Positions 23,101-33,510 of a stretch of DNA of 64,000 nt are shown here, piece after piece. Within the stretch, counting starts at the first letter, position 1. Every line of letters starts with the position of its first letter. A model generated the notes under the pieces. That model saw only the letters and a program-made list of their open reading frames with translations, made no database searches and had not been told where the DNA came from. The stretch is from NCBI GenBank assembly GCA_916610825.1, contig OU744447.1:22039962-22103961 (forward strand), read 5' to 3'. Origin of the DNA: Haliclystus octoradiatus. Taxonomy: Eukaryota; Cnidaria; Staurozoa; Stauromedusae; Haliclystidae. The translations under genes and the position numbers were made by a program.

Positions 23101-23817
23101 AAATCACTTACCCCGTTGATGAATGAAGTACGTACAATGATGGGCGATGGACCTGTTTATCTATCGTTTGATATTGACTCACTCGATCCGTCTTACGCAC
23201 CGGGAACTGGTAAATAATATTATAATTTATATGTTTTGTCGCCAACATATATTATGATTCAGGTAACTCTAATGATGATTTCATTGTTTGTGATCATATT
23301 CAAGGTACTCCTGAGGTTGGTGGACTGACAAGTATCCAAGGTTTAGAAATAATCCGTGGTTGCCGTGGATTGAACCTGGTTGGATGCGATCTTGTTGAGG
23401 TATTACATTAAAATGCAGTATCATATTCATATTTTACTTCGATGCATTACTATTTAAGATTGAGAGGACACCTCACCAATATCATTACAGTTAGCAAACA
23501 TTTATGTTCATCACTTATCTATTAATGAAAGTATAAAGAAGAGGATCCTCCCCTGTTACAGCAGTCACTCAAATAGAGCGGTCACCTGCCTATAGCGGTC
23601 ACTCTTGATGTGTCTAAAATAGTATTTTTGATTGAATTATCTATGTATATAAAAACCACCTGCATATATAGTGATCAATTTATGTACGTATTCAATATTC
23701 TATATGTAGGTTGCTCCTCAGTATGATACGACAGGACGAACATCTTTATTTGGTGCAAATTATTTATTTGAAATGCTTTGTGTTCTACCTGGTGTCATAT
23801 ATAAAGGCGAAAAATGA
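17198..23817 (+). CDS. AGMAT: Agmatinase (ureohydrolase family), complete, 7 exons
   Basis: Exons: 17198-17369, 19221-19346, 21193-21377, 22317-22517, 23065-23209, 23305-23399 and 23710-23817. Phases agree throughout and the protein has 343 residues, close to vertebrate agmatinase. It would hydrolyse agmatine, or a related guanidino compound, to putrescine and urea with a Mn2+ pair. Metal-binding motifs are intact: GGDHT (21333-21344), HVDAHLDT and [16 protein letters not shown]. Other family blocks are [34 protein letters not shown] and a C-terminus with [15 protein letters not shown]. The basic N-terminus ([12 protein letters not shown]) looks like a mitochondrial presequence. I chose Met17198; an in-frame Met at 17159 would add 13 residues. 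Introns carry many hairpin elements. Substrate cannot be settled, since metazoan agmatinase-like proteins vary. Confidence 0.92.
17405..17484. mobile_element. TAGCC hairpin element, copy 2
   Basis: An 80-bp palindrome (TAGCCAGCGTCCAGACTA ... TAGTCTAGATGCAGGCTA) flanked by GATTGTGGT (17396-17404) and GATTATGGT (17485-17493), a 9-bp duplication with one mismatch. It begins 36 bp into agmatinase intron 1. Confidence 0.87.
17426..17659. repeat. 117-bp perfect tandem duplication
   Basis: Copies 17426-17542 and 17543-17659 appear identical. The unit includes most of the TAGCC hairpin element plus its 3' flank. The duplication therefore postdates the insertion. Confidence 0.92.
17828..18930. mobile_element. 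1.1-kb fold-back element in agmatinase intron 1
   Basis: Two inverted arms of roughly 360-380 bp (17828-about 18190 and about 18545-18930) surround a spacer of about 350 bp. Outer ends read GGGTCTAAACAGCGGAAGCG. Arms share blocks such as GATTAATACGATAC and AGATAGATATCTACCGCA with scattered differences, so the element is not brand new. No open frame and no clear target duplication were found. Confidence 0.88.
19044..19120. mobile_element. TAGCC hairpin element, copy 3, with 9-bp target duplication
   Basis: A 77-bp element with TAGCCTCATTCCATCA and its complement TGATGGAATGAGGCTA as ends, and CAACACCAC directly repeated on both sides (19035-19043 and 19121-19129). It is in agmatinase intron 1, about 100 bp before exon 2. 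Confidence 0.9.
20114..20281. mobile_element. Mariner/pogo-like miniature element, diverged copy
   Basis: It begins after TA with CAGTCAAATTTACTTAA and ends ATTAAGCGGTTTCGACTG. Inner text (CATTAAGCGAAG) ties it to the TTAATAT family at 8913 and 44895. It lies in agmatinase intron 2. Confidence 0.65.
20578..20789. repeat. 212-bp almost perfect palindrome
   Basis: Two arms of about 104 bp meet at a 4-bp loop near 20682-20685 and appear identical as reverse complements, from ATATGGCGAAAGAGTCAAAG at the outside to ACTCAATC at the centre. Diverged relatives sharing CAAGTTTCACG and GTCTGAAGATC occur near 5503-5640 and 45278-45457. It is in agmatinase intron 2. Confidence 0.92.
21665..21875. repeat. 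Imperfect fold-back (ATTACGCTACTTCA family), copy 1
   Basis: Arms contain ATTACGCTACTTCAAGTTTC and its diverged complement TGAAGTAGCGTAATTC, followed by a tail with TTGAGCACTAT. An inverted, interrupted relative forms the outer layer at 59095-59637. It lies in agmatinase intron 3. Confidence 0.8.
22005..22170 (+). mobile_element. tRNA-derived SINE
   Basis: The 5' part reads like a tRNA gene with an A box (TAGTGGTTGGG, near 22014) and a B box (GGGCTCGATCCC, near 22058), the internal promoter of RNA polymerase III. It is followed by AGGAAGGGCATCTGTCC, a block I recall from several invertebrate SINEs but cannot verify here. The tRNA arms do not pair well enough for a working tRNA. It is in agmatinase intron 3. 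Confidence 0.72.
22535..22776. mobile_element. Remnant of a TATAACGG-family miniature element
   Basis: It shares GAATCAACCCTGTATATAAA, GGCCACCTGC and a terminus GGTTTCACTGTA with the complete copies at 47010-47175 and 59155-59330. The left end is replaced or decayed. A second remnant, without intact ends, lies at about 23575-23690. Both are in agmatinase introns. Confidence 0.7.
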
Positions 23818-25095
23818 CAAGTTAATAAAAAAATTGGATTACAGAATATTGTTAAAATTATTATTTACATTAATGATAAATAATAAATCATGTACTGTTG
23901 TAATGTATCGTAAAGGTAAGTTCTACAAATTAGATCAAACGAATTTCATTATGTTTCAGTGGAATAAATCAAAAATTAAATATTCACATTAATCAATTTT
24001 GTAAGTTTCATTATTGTTATCAGGCTTTTTGTAACTTATAGTATAGTATTGTTTCTATGCACTGACTGTAGGATTTAATCTTGAGCTCTTTGGAACTTCT
24101 ATGTACAATGTTCTATATAATATTTTTGATACATTAAAAGTCGGGTTTGTCTTGCTTCAACGTTTCATAATCATTCAAGGTGAAGAGCTAAAAAAAAATA
24201 TATATTGAGTTACTTATGTGGGCTGAATACACGATTTACCGTATCAGAAGGATATCGGGGGCCAAGTGATAAAATATTAAAAGTAAGCGTTTATCAATCG
24301 TTGAATGCTCACAAGTAGTAGTAGTAGTAGTAGTATAGACAGTCGCATTATAAGAATATGTCGTCCCTCTTACGCCTAACACATTTGCTTTACACTAAGA
24401 ACGCCACAAATCACGGTTACACATAGCTGACTGATGATGACAAAGAAACTTGTATGTAAGACAATTCACGATACATAACATTATTGAAAGATACTACTTG
24501 CCCGTAGCCCCGTCGAAGCATCTCCCTCGGTTGCCAGTGAAGAATGTCACGCAGGGGTTGAGGGGCATATGTGACACAAATAAGATTATAAAATAAACCA
24601 ATCTCCAGACCTTGGAGATTCAGTTGTAGAAGACAATTGGCATGCAAATTCATCGAGTAAAAAAATCAGAGGTTAAGAAAATACAAACAGTGGTCCGCGC
24701 TCTGCAGAGTTCATACGTTTGAAGTTAACAACTATTAATAGAAGTATAAACGCTCTGGCTAAATGCGAGGTTAAGATTGGAAATTATACGGATGTCGGCT
24801 GGAAGGCATAGAAAGCTAGCTGATACTTGAACTGAACAGAGACTACAGGAACCTTTGTAGAAAAAGGCAAAAGCTTTATCAATGAGTTGGAAACCTAATT
24901 ATCAAGAAACAGATGAGAAACGATCAAAGGCCTTTCTCGCTTTCTGTGATTGAGACTATCTGTGGGAATCCAGAGAGGAAATGCCATTGTGTATAGGTAC
25001 CCTTCAGGAGAACAATGTACTGTTGTAGACCTAATATTTAGCAAATCATTTTATCACGTCATATTTATTTTAATTTTCAAGTATTTTAATTACCG
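23818..25095. other. Spacer between agmatinase and the NDUFA4-like gene
   Basis: AATAAA near 23824 and 23881 could end the agmatinase mRNA. The spacer also holds a retroelement-like repeat (24314-24640). No other gene is visible. Confidence 0.55.
24314..24640 (-). mobile_element. Retroelement-like repeat with trinucleotide tail, copy 1
   Basis: It resembles 34340-34605 over about 270 bp in the same orientation (shared blocks GAACGCCACAAATCACGGT and GGTTGCCAGTGAAG). On the minus strand it ends in an (ACT)n-type run (24314-24336), as expected of a SINE or LINE 3' tail. The minus-strand reading includes a phrase like ILHWQP, reminiscent of LINE sequence, but the frame is too short to classify. 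Confidence 0.55.
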
Positions 25096-26616
25096 CTAAT
25101 CGTAATTCATTTGAGAATCTTCGGAGTACTGTAAATCTTCAACCTGTAGTTTGCGGTCAGATTTTTTAAATTTTATGGCCGCTTAAATGAGGTAATCATG
25201 CAGTAATCAGTTAGAGGTTTTGAAGAATTATGTATAAATAAATCAAAGGTTGAAACAAATAAATTAATTAAATAAGAAAAAAATGCTTGAACAATATTGA
25301 AAGTACATACCTTCGTTCTTTCTTGTGCTCCGATGTTATTCCATGGGGTCGGGTTGCCATGGTGATTAAATCTAAATTGAGAAAAATAATATTCTTCTTA
25401 CTCAATCATTGGAATGGAATCGTAATTCATTTGAGAATCTTCGGAGTACTGTAAATCTTCAACCTGTAGTTTGCGGTCAGATTTTTTAAATTGTATGGCC
25501 GCTTAAATGAGGTAATCATGCAGTAATCAGTTTAAGAATTGTAATTTGCATAAGGGCTAACATTACTTCATCAACCAATATACGAAACAGCCGTTGGTAA
25601 AATGGAGTACATGGACACGTGGAACATGTCTATTACTTCATCAGCCAATTCATATTATTTAATTATTAATTATAAACTGTGTCCATCTGCCTGGAATATT
25701 ATTGATCTACATAATGTCTGAATTTCATATGCGCCATCTGTCTGTATATGTCTGCCAGAGTTTTATAAGGATAACTGTGCATTATCAGGAACTTGGTAAA
25801 TAAAATGAACGATATCGATATAGATCTATATAGTCAGTGGGATTATAATAATAAAATATCAATATATCGATGGGCCATCAGGTACACTATCCACAGGATA
25901 AATACAAGAACAGCATGGTTAGGGAAATGATGATTAACAAGCTTATTCGCTGTGAAGCGTCAGCAAAATATTACTCCAGACTCTCAGCAAAATAAACCCC
26001 ATTGAACTCTGTTTCAGGGCCGTCAAGTTAAGCTCGCGCTCCTACGGTTTTGAATGTTTGATATTGGACAGTACAGCATTATAACAAACGTATGGTTTTA
26101 TATTAAGTCATAATTTACTTACACAACTTCTGGGCTATTTAATGATGTATGCACCAATGCAGCAATACCCATACCACATGCTAAAGTTACAACTCCAAAC
26201 AATGGATATACCTATAACATATGAAAGTAGCATAATCAAGTAACATCATTACAGGTAACATAATTAGCATAAAAAGTAAATAATTAACATAAAAGTAGAA
26301 TAATTAACATAAAAATGGAATGATTAACCCAAAAGTACAATATTAATAGTGAACTTCCAAGTAACACAACTTTATAGACAGTAGTAACTTAAATTTCATA
26401 AAACTTAGGCTTCAAAGTTAAGTAAGCAATTTCTTAAACAAGTACACTTGAATGACCTGGTAGTCTGATGGCACTCATGTGTACGTCACATGATACCTAC
26501 TATGTACTCCTATAACATCTAATTTGTTTTATAGTGGAAAATAAATAAAGAACAATAATATAATATCTCGATCTTACCTCAACTGGTATCTTTTTAATTC
26601 TTGCTAATAATGCCAT
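25096..26616 (-). CDS. NDUFA4-like mitochondrial inner-membrane protein, 4 exons
   Basis: Exons in transcript order: 26616-26578, 26211-26123, 25371-25311 and 25143-25096. Phases 0, 2 and 0 agree, and the product has 78 residues. It starts MALLARIKKIPVE, has one transmembrane segment (LFGVVTLACGMGIAALV), then SPEVVFNHHGNPTPWNNIG. A single short N-terminal membrane helix followed by an NxxPxPWN motif is the pattern of NDUFA4 (about 81 residues, a cytochrome c oxidase subunit once assigned to complex I) and its relative NMES1/C15orf48. I cannot tell which paralogue this is. The final exon (VEDLQYSEDSQMNYD) is the least certain; it rests on a good acceptor (CTACAG) and phase. A near-identical copy of that exon lies upstream at 25421-25532. 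Confidence 0.75.
25101..25532. repeat. 112-bp direct duplication including the last exon of the NDUFA4-like gene
   Basis: Copies 25101-25212 and 25421-25532 differ at one position that I can see (TTTTATGG against TTGTATGG). The lower copy contains the acceptor and all but the last codons of exon 4. The upper copy sits in the intron between exons 2 and 3, where the stop codon is lost and the frame would run on seven codons further. Confidence 0.88.
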
Positions 26617-27673
26617 ATTCTAAAGAACTAAATAACTTCAATACAATCACTGAGTTATCCAATTGTGTTCGAATCGACGGAAAGTGAAAGTCTGTCGATG
26701 GTTGGATTCAGGAGCATATTTATAGCTATTGATAGGTCCATATATGGTATGGCCCCGTCTGTCCCTAAAGTTCTTTGCAGCTGCGCTTTAATGTTTCCTG
26801 ATATTTTTTGTTGTGTGCGTAGGCCACTAATTCTTGGAAAGTATGACAGTTGGCACGTTGACCTTTCCTTACATATTTGATATGAATTTAAACCCAAACC
26901 AGACAGATTTCCTATTTTGAAAAGAAATTCTTTGGCCAAATAATCATTTCTGTTTATTTAAGATAGTTTTCTGCCATTATTTAGCTAAAATTAATCATAT
27001 ATTTGGACCTGTTTTGAATGTGATATTTAAGATTGTTTGTAATTCCTTGTTTTTGATTGGCTAACCTTAACAGAGTCGTGACCAATCTCACGCACTTTTC
27101 ACAGAAAAAGAAAGCGCTGTAACTTTGTGGAAGTCGTAAATTTGTGTCGAGTAATCGAGGATGTACTATGAATTTTCACTCATTGTAACAGTCTGTCATA
27201 ATTTATTTTGAATTTATTTTGTATCAATTCATTTACATAATTCCTATCATATATCTACGCCAAAAATCTGATATACTGTATTAGTAGTTTATTGGCTTAT
27301 ATATATATCTGAATATCTTACTCTTAAGTTCATCCCATCCAAATTTGACTTAAACATTTTTGATCTTGGGGCTAGGTTAATAAACAAATACAACGGTTAC
27401 ATTTTTATTCATCATGTTAAAAATTCTAAAAGATAATTCGACAAATATGTTCTGAATTTGAGAGTTTTCAAAGCAGTCTGCATACAGGTTGATCGTTTAC
27501 CATAAGACGAGGCTGTTTATGACGTCATGACACAATTGCGTCACGTTTGTTATGATTCAGCCATGTTGTTTTGATCGAAATGAAATTGACTTTTCCGTTC
27601 GAGAGAGATACAAGCACAAGTAAACGTAGCAACTAGATGCCAAAAAAGTTAAACAAGTTAATATTTTGACGAT
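26617..27673. other. Divergent spacer between the NDUFA4-like gene and CREBL2
   Basis: About 1 kb with both start regions. The only recognisable site is the CRE at 27520-27527. Short open frames here have no family resemblance. Confidence 0.6.
27520..27527. promoter_or_regulatory. Consensus CRE (TGACGTCA) upstream of CREBL2
   Basis: A perfect palindromic CRE lies 147 bp upstream of the CREBL2 start codon, with a half-site-like TGCGTCACG about 10 bp further on. CREB/ATF-type bZIP proteins bind this sequence, so feedback on a bZIP gene is plausible but unproven. Confidence 0.55.
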
Positions 27674-28533
27674 ATGAGTGGTTCTTCAAGGAAAAGACGA
27701 GGCCGTAAACCAACTGGTAGTATTGATGTTGAAGCTAAATTACAGCGAAGCAGACAATCAGCGAGAGATTGTCGAGCAAGAAAAAAACTTCGATATCAGC
27801 TTCTTGAAGAGTTGATAGCTGACAAAGAGAAAGAGAACTTGAAACTAAAAAGAGAATTGATCGATGTAAGGTATTTTGAGCTGCTTTTTAGGGACAGAAA
27901 AATATCCGAAAGGCTCAAATTATATCAAAATAGGAAAGAATTCGTTAGAATTTTCTGTATTTTACCTAGGATTATAAAATAGTCGATTGTACAGTAATAT
28001 CTGTCCAGTTTGAAACAAGACCCCTTTAACAAACCCGGGGGTGATCGATGTATCGGCTGTTTTTGTACGGGGATGTGCAATTTTGAGAATTTTACTACCA
28101 CCCCAAAATTGCAGGTTTTGCTGGAAATGATACCCCAAACTTGCCGTAAATGGAATTATTGAACAGTTTATATGCACCGGGTAAACCGCAGCATCCCATG
28201 CTATTTTGACTAATGACTTTTGAATGTTGATATACAGATAAATATTATAACAGCTATCAATAATCACTATAGCTAAGTTCTTTAAAAAGAGAGAGAGCAT
28301 GCTATCACATGTGTTCATCAGTAATCATGGTGTTTCTAATGGTGTTTCTATATATTTTTTAAAACTTTCAGTTCAAAGATGTCTGTGAGAAAGTTCAAAA
28401 TGGTAGTAAATTACCAGCTGATATTGTCGAACGCTTACAAATGGAGAACGAATTAGGAGACGAGGATGAAGAGCAAGAAGAAAACGAAAAGACAAATGAA
28501 TCAACAAAAAAAACACGGACACGATCCCCCTAA
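27674..28533 (+). CDS. CREBL2: CREBL2-like bZIP transcription regulator, 2 exons
   Basis: Exons 27674-27865 and 28372-28533, phase 0, give 117 residues; human CREBL2 has 120. The basic region is RKRRGRKPTGSIDVEAKLQR followed by SRQSARDCRARKKLRYQLLE, which matches the CREBL2 pattern (KLERSRQSARECRARKKLRYQYLEEL) very closely. A short leucine-zipper helix follows, then a tail (SKLPADIVERLQ) corresponding to the vertebrate GKIPSEIKALL. The C-terminus is acidic, then basic. The fly homologue (REPTOR-BP) partners with REPTOR downstream of TORC1. The protein is probably nuclear and binds DNA as a heterodimer. Confidence 0.92.
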
Positions 28534-29099
28534 CGATATCAAATCAATATCAATCAATTACATTTTAGGGGGTATTAGGCATATTCGTAAATCACGATTA
28601 AATTAATATGCTTCCATCTATATGCGGAGGAAGGGCTGCAATTTAATGTACAATTTGATTGGCAAAGATCGGGGCAAAGATGAGAGGCATATCATATTCA
28701 ATTCAATGTTACGCCTTCTGGATCATCGTCAAAATCTGAAATCAGATTAGATCAGTAGATCGTCACTAAGTTTTGGCAGATCTATTCCTTGTTGCAGGCC
28801 AAAGCTGTTCGGCTGGTCGAATATTTGGTATTATTGGTCTATGTTGATGCATCCTCAAAGCAGACAGAGACAGTGGGTATACTATAGTTGAGAAAGCAGA
28901 AAGACCAGAAAGGCTATCATTATCTTAAGCCTGCGAGCCTGCTGCGCTGCGAGTTTTGCAGCTTGTACGGTTTGCAGCGAGCAATAACAAGCATTGAGCA
29001 TAACCTACAACCACACGTACAATGTTCTAAAGTAATGATCTATAAATTCAATCAAGCCCGCGTAATGATCAGGAGTCAGTGGACTTTCGCGCATCGATC
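28534..29099. other. Spacer after CREBL2
   Basis: Nothing recognisable. An ATTAAA near 28598 may be the CREBL2 polyadenylation signal. Confidence 0.5.
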
Positions 29100-29599
29100 T
29101 TAGCATAGATTATCTGCCTAAAGGAAATTTCTTTAAAAGACTTGATAGACAAAATAATTGGTTTCAGATGATGTATCAAGATTGATGATGTATTGAATTC
29201 CTTAAATATAGATGACTCGTTGAGTCCTATAAGGAAGGATATAAAAAAATATTTTGATAGCGATATTAGATTATCATAACGAGAAATTCGTGTAAAAAAT
29301 GCAAATAATCTCAATCTTTTTACTTACCGTGTATTCAATGTTAATTCTTCTGTTTTTATTGATAATATCAAATGCACCATCGGGAGTTTTGCTGTCGCTC
29401 TTAATTGCTGTCGTTCTCATAGTTTGCTGCCCCTATGCTCGCACTCTCTGTAAAATTTCAACTTTCGTTTCTTTCCTGTTTCTGCACTATCCTATAGTTT
29501 CATTTTCTCAACGTTCGTGGGAATATTACTACAACAGCAGTCAGAGGCGAGCTTGGCATCCCTCCTTTACTAACTGATATAAAAATTAACATAATCAAA

Positions 29600-30141
29600 T
29601 TTTTAATTCGTGTGTTAAACTAACTCAAACACCCTGTTGTATAAAGTATTCTGTGAACAACTCCTTGAAAACTCTCCTTCTTCGTGGCTTAGTAAAGCCA
29701 AACTATATCTTTCCGAACTCAGGTTAGATTTACCGCTGCTGATGTCAATAGATATAACAACATCAAGCACACAAAAGGATTAGAGTAACGATTAGAAATC
29801 AGCTTTAAGACGCCTATAAAATTAAATTCGAACAAACCATCTTGAAAAATAATGCTAACCAATCAAATCAGTTAAAATTCTATAAAACTATTAAACAAAA
29901 TTTTGAATTTGAAAATTACCTAACACAAAAATCAGGCAAGCCATTACTAAAGTTAGAACAAGCGCTCACAGGCTTGGAGTTTAGACCGGAAGATATTCAA
30001 GTATTCCCTTATCAGGATAGAATTTGTAAGTTTTGTGACAAGATCGACATCGACGACGAGATGCATCTCATATTTTATTGTAATTTCAATCGAGATCTAA
30101 GAGAGGAATTCCTGCCAACACTCAGCCAACATTCAAAATAA
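29600..30141 (+). pseudogene. LINE 3'-terminal fragment, C-terminal zinc-knuckle region
   Basis: An interrupted reading begins around SSWLSKAKLYLSEL, meets a stop near 29784 and resumes in an open frame 29842-30141 with LKFYKTIKQNFEFENYL, FPYQDRICKFCD and DDEMHLIFYC. The CxxC...DExHxxxxC pattern after a WxxxxKxxLxxL segment is typical of the region downstream of reverse transcriptase in many animal LINEs. Material from 29150 on may also belong to it. It is a non-functional fossil. Confidence 0.68.
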
Positions 30142-30619
30142 CGAGAATTTTGGAAACATTTGTTCTGAAAGCATTCGATAGGCACAGGCGTGACGCATCT
30201 GTTACCTAGCCCGTTCGAATTACGTAACTAAATAGGTCAATTATGACCTTTCAAGATGTTTCTATATAAAAAATATTGAAAAAATATATATAAATATTTC
30301 TTTTACAAATACGAAAATATGTAAATAAAGTAATACTTATCACACACCTGTATTTATATAACTGGTACTGGTAATAAATCAAAACAACAGCAACAAACAT
30401 TATCATCATCAGATATTCAGAAAACCTTTAAGTTCTACATAACGTTTTTTCAAAGGACTGATACATGCAGCATACATACACATAGCTAAGTTAACAGGAA
30501 AACAGACATTAAGTAATAAAGGGTTCGATAACAGAATGATTGGTAAGTATAAAATATCTTAAGAACGTAAGTGCTTCTCAAGGAGGCATTTAAAAGTAGG
30601 CTTGCTTTGGACTACCTAT

Positions 30620-31750
30620 CTATATCTACAGACGGTAGATCATTCCACTTATGCGTACCAGCATCTTAAAATGAATGGCAATGGCTCGACTTGATGTAAA
30701 TATCATCGTGGACTTGAGATTTTGTTCTGGTGGAATACGTACGGCAGTTGGAAAAGTTGGAAAGCAAAGAGGAGCTAATTTGAATTTAATTTTATGAATG
30801 AACAATAGTTGTTGCGATGTTATTCTGTCTCTAACAGAAAGCCAACCTAATTGACTTTGCATATATCAGAGACACGAGTGCGATAGTTCTGTCCTCATTC
30901 CTCTTTTTGCCATCTCTGGAGGCGATTTAGATGTTCGGTTTTACAATTCTCCTATACGACAGAACAGTAGTCAAAGGGAGGCAAAACAATTGTGTTTTTA
31001 ATCATTTTAGCTGCTTTTTGTAGTATGAAGCGTCAACGAATGGGACCAGCGTAAGCGTCAACGAATGGGACATTTGCTGAGTTTATTAAGTCTATCCGCA
31101 TTTTTGCCCATTTAGTACTCGCGTTGTTTGCTATAATATAGGGTAAAGGTTCATTACCAGTATGCGGATAGAATTAATAAACTCAGCCTTGAATCACTTG
31201 AAATTCGTCGTAAAAATAGAATTGTATATCAAACTATTGACGTTCAATAAACTTTTAAATTGGATAATAACAAATATTCCTTGCGGTCCCATTCGTTGAC
31301 GCTTACGCCATTGTATCGTGCGACATCTGAATGTGCGAGGAACCAATTCTGTTACAGAATACCTCAAGTTACCAACAAAGAATATGCTACATTTATCAAA
31401 GGCGATTCGTAATTTAACATTCTTCAGCCCACGAGCAGAATGTTTTTATTTATTAACTATTGAGGATTTGTAACCATTGTCTTTTCGTGCCAAAATGGAG
31501 ATACCAACACAAACTTTTTGCGAACGGTTCGATAGAAACGACTTGATCCATGAAAACATTTCATGAGTAATTCAATAACTTTTGGTGACACACCTTGCTA
31601 AAATCAATGTATACATTATGCATACATAAATTCAATCGACCCATTGGTGTTTCTTAATAGATACCATTTGTTCAATGTTACAATCAATTGAGCAGTAGTA
31701 GAACGACGTGCAAGAAAGCTGTATTGGTCCTTTGACAGTATAGGTTATAT
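30620..31750 (-). pseudogene. LINE reverse-transcriptase fossil (jockey/CR1 type), minus strand
   Basis: Reading the minus strand from about 31745, one sees LSKDQYSFLARRSTTAQLIV, then IDFSKVCHQKLL, which match the LINE pattern xQxGFRxxRSTxxQL and LDFSKAFDxVxHxxLL. Further on, beyond an insertion at 31052-31305, come LPPFDYCSVV and LNRLQRWQKE, matching LPxFDYCxxxW and LxxLQxxQNRA. Then comes LGWLSVRDRI. Several stops and frame changes interrupt it, so it is inactive. Confidence 0.75.
31052..31305. mobile_element. Miniature inverted-repeat element inside the LINE fossil
   Basis: The ends TAAGCGTCAACGAATGGGAC and GTCCCATTCGTTGACGCTTA are perfect complements of about 20 bp. A further copy of the same 18-bp terminus lies just outside at 31028-31046. 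A second nested inverted pair (GAGTTTATTAA...TTAATAAACTC with GGATAG) occurs within. It splits the reverse-transcriptase remnant, so it inserted later. Confidence 0.82.
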
Positions 31751-31762
31751 TACCCAATAAAA

Positions 31763-33010
31763 ATGAGACTAAATTCCGTAGAGGGTCAGACGTACACACG
31801 AAAATATGATATGATCATCATTCATCATTACTCATTGAGGAACACCGAAGCTCTATATATAAGTATTTATTTGAAGTTTTATGATCATTTAATGATATTA
31901 ACCTCTACTGTCAAACAAGTTTTTATGAAAATTATCAATACAACTTGACGATAGCCTTATTCAATACTATATGTAGATGGCGTTTACTACATTTTAAGCG
32001 CATGCGAAATGCACATCATATGGATGTTACATAGTGAACACATGAGATATGATATGACATCCGTATTATTTGGATATCACTTCATCCAAACAACTAGGAT
32101 GTTGAGAGCCCATTAAGGTGGTATACTCCTTAATCAAGTAACCAAAAACGCTCCCGAAAGAAGAAATATATATAGCACTTATATAGTATTCCTGTAGAGG
32201 AGAGGTCCCATTTGCAGTCACTGGGTGGCTCAAGCCTTGCTTTCCTTGATGTGTCTCGGTTTCATGATTGGATTACTTCCCAACTCTCAATCCATCAAGA
32301 TCGGCATAACATACTCAATGATAATATCTCAATATGCTATCTTATCATATACATTAAATTCCAATTAAGAATGGAAAACATTATATAATTGCTTTTATTC
32401 CAATATCTTTAAACATTCTATATAGAGAATTAGAATCTTACACTCGGACGTATAAAATATACCTTGATAGCGGACCTCTATATAGATTCTGATAAATAAC
32501 GGTATAATTGTATATCAGTAAACAGAAAGAGGTGACGCAATAGATACGGGATGCTGAGCTTCGATTCCTCGTTATAGTAGGATAGTTTACTGTTGATGTC
32601 AGGCATATCTGAGAGTATTCAGTTCTATTAATTTTAACGCTTATTTCAATTATTCCAATAAAGAGAATATAGGACAATGAATGTGTATTTTTATCAATCT
32701 TCCAGCGATTTTATGTTAATGTGTTTTGAGTACTTGAATGGTAAATTATTCAAAGAGAACTCATGTGACTGTGTTGCAGTATCCGAGAGCCAATAAACCG
32801 ACTACCTGCCCGATACTCACAAACTTGTGACGGAAATTTGTTGACTGGCTTTCTATTCAAATCTAGTAACATTCTTAAGCTAGAAACTAATTTGTGTTTT
32901 AAACCGAAAGGTTTTGATAGCGTAAGCATTCCACCACCAGATTGAACTGAATTACATACTTCATATGGCTGTGCCGATGACAAAGTTTATAAAGCACTAG
33001 CAATGACTCC
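31763..33010 (+). pseudogene. Truncated copy of the PAN/lectin gene's intron and second exon
   Basis: This stretch parallels 34600-36860 in order. Shared blocks include GATGGCGTTTACTACATT, CCAACTCTCAATCCATCAAG, GATACGGGATGCTGAGCTTC and the exon itself (about 32695-33000 against 36560-36860). The copy is broken: about 70 bp holding the splice acceptor and exon start are gone near 32690. A 2-base length difference at about 32785-32812 shifts the frame, creating an immediate TAA. There is no copy of the signal-peptide/PAN exon upstream, where LINE sequence begins. Confidence 0.85.
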
Positions 33011-33073
33011 GGCTCCTGTACACCTCTGCTCACAATCATTGAAACATTAAATTCAATATTTTATCTACTTCAT

Positions 33074-33510
33074 ACTTTGGGGAAACCTCATTCCATCAAA
33101 GTTACTAGAATAACTCCACGTATGACGTTTGTCATCGAAACATTTTCGTGGGGAAGAGGACCATATGGACGGTATGAGGCTCGCCGTCATGTCTTGAGAT
33201 GATATCTGTACCCCCCGGTCTTTGTAATATATAGGCCCAGCGTGTCACTACCAAACACAGGGGCAACTTACATTGCAGGACTTGGGGACTTCACACTTTA
33301 GGGTAACCTTATTCCACCAAAGTTACTAGAATAACTCCACGTATGACGTTTCCTATCGAAACGTTCCCATCGAGAAGAGGACCATATGGAGTATGAGGCC
33401 CACCATCATGTCTTGAGATGATATCTGTACCCCCTGGTCTTTGTAATATATAGGCCCAGCGTGTCACTACCAAACACAGGGGCAACTTACAGTGCAGGAT
33501 AGTATTGACA
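33074..33510. repeat. Tandem duplication, period about 221 bp
   Basis: Two diverged units, for example GTTACTAGAATAACTCCACG at 33101 and 33322 and TATAGGCCCAGCGTGTCACT in each. They differ by scattered substitutions and small indels. The function is unknown. Confidence 0.88.

Noticed and set aside
24417..24653. Minus-strand frame with ILHWQP as a protein gene
   Set aside because: It is duplicated at 34443-34664 within a repeat with a trinucleotide tail; treated as retroelement-derived.
25350..25366. X-box-like GTTGCCATGG in the NDUFA4-like locus
   Set aside because: It lies within the coding exon for HHGNPTP; likely chance.
25421..25532. Duplicated NDUFA4-like exon as a mutually exclusive exon
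   Set aside because: Exon 2 ends in phase 2 while the copy needs phase 0, so direct use would shift frame.
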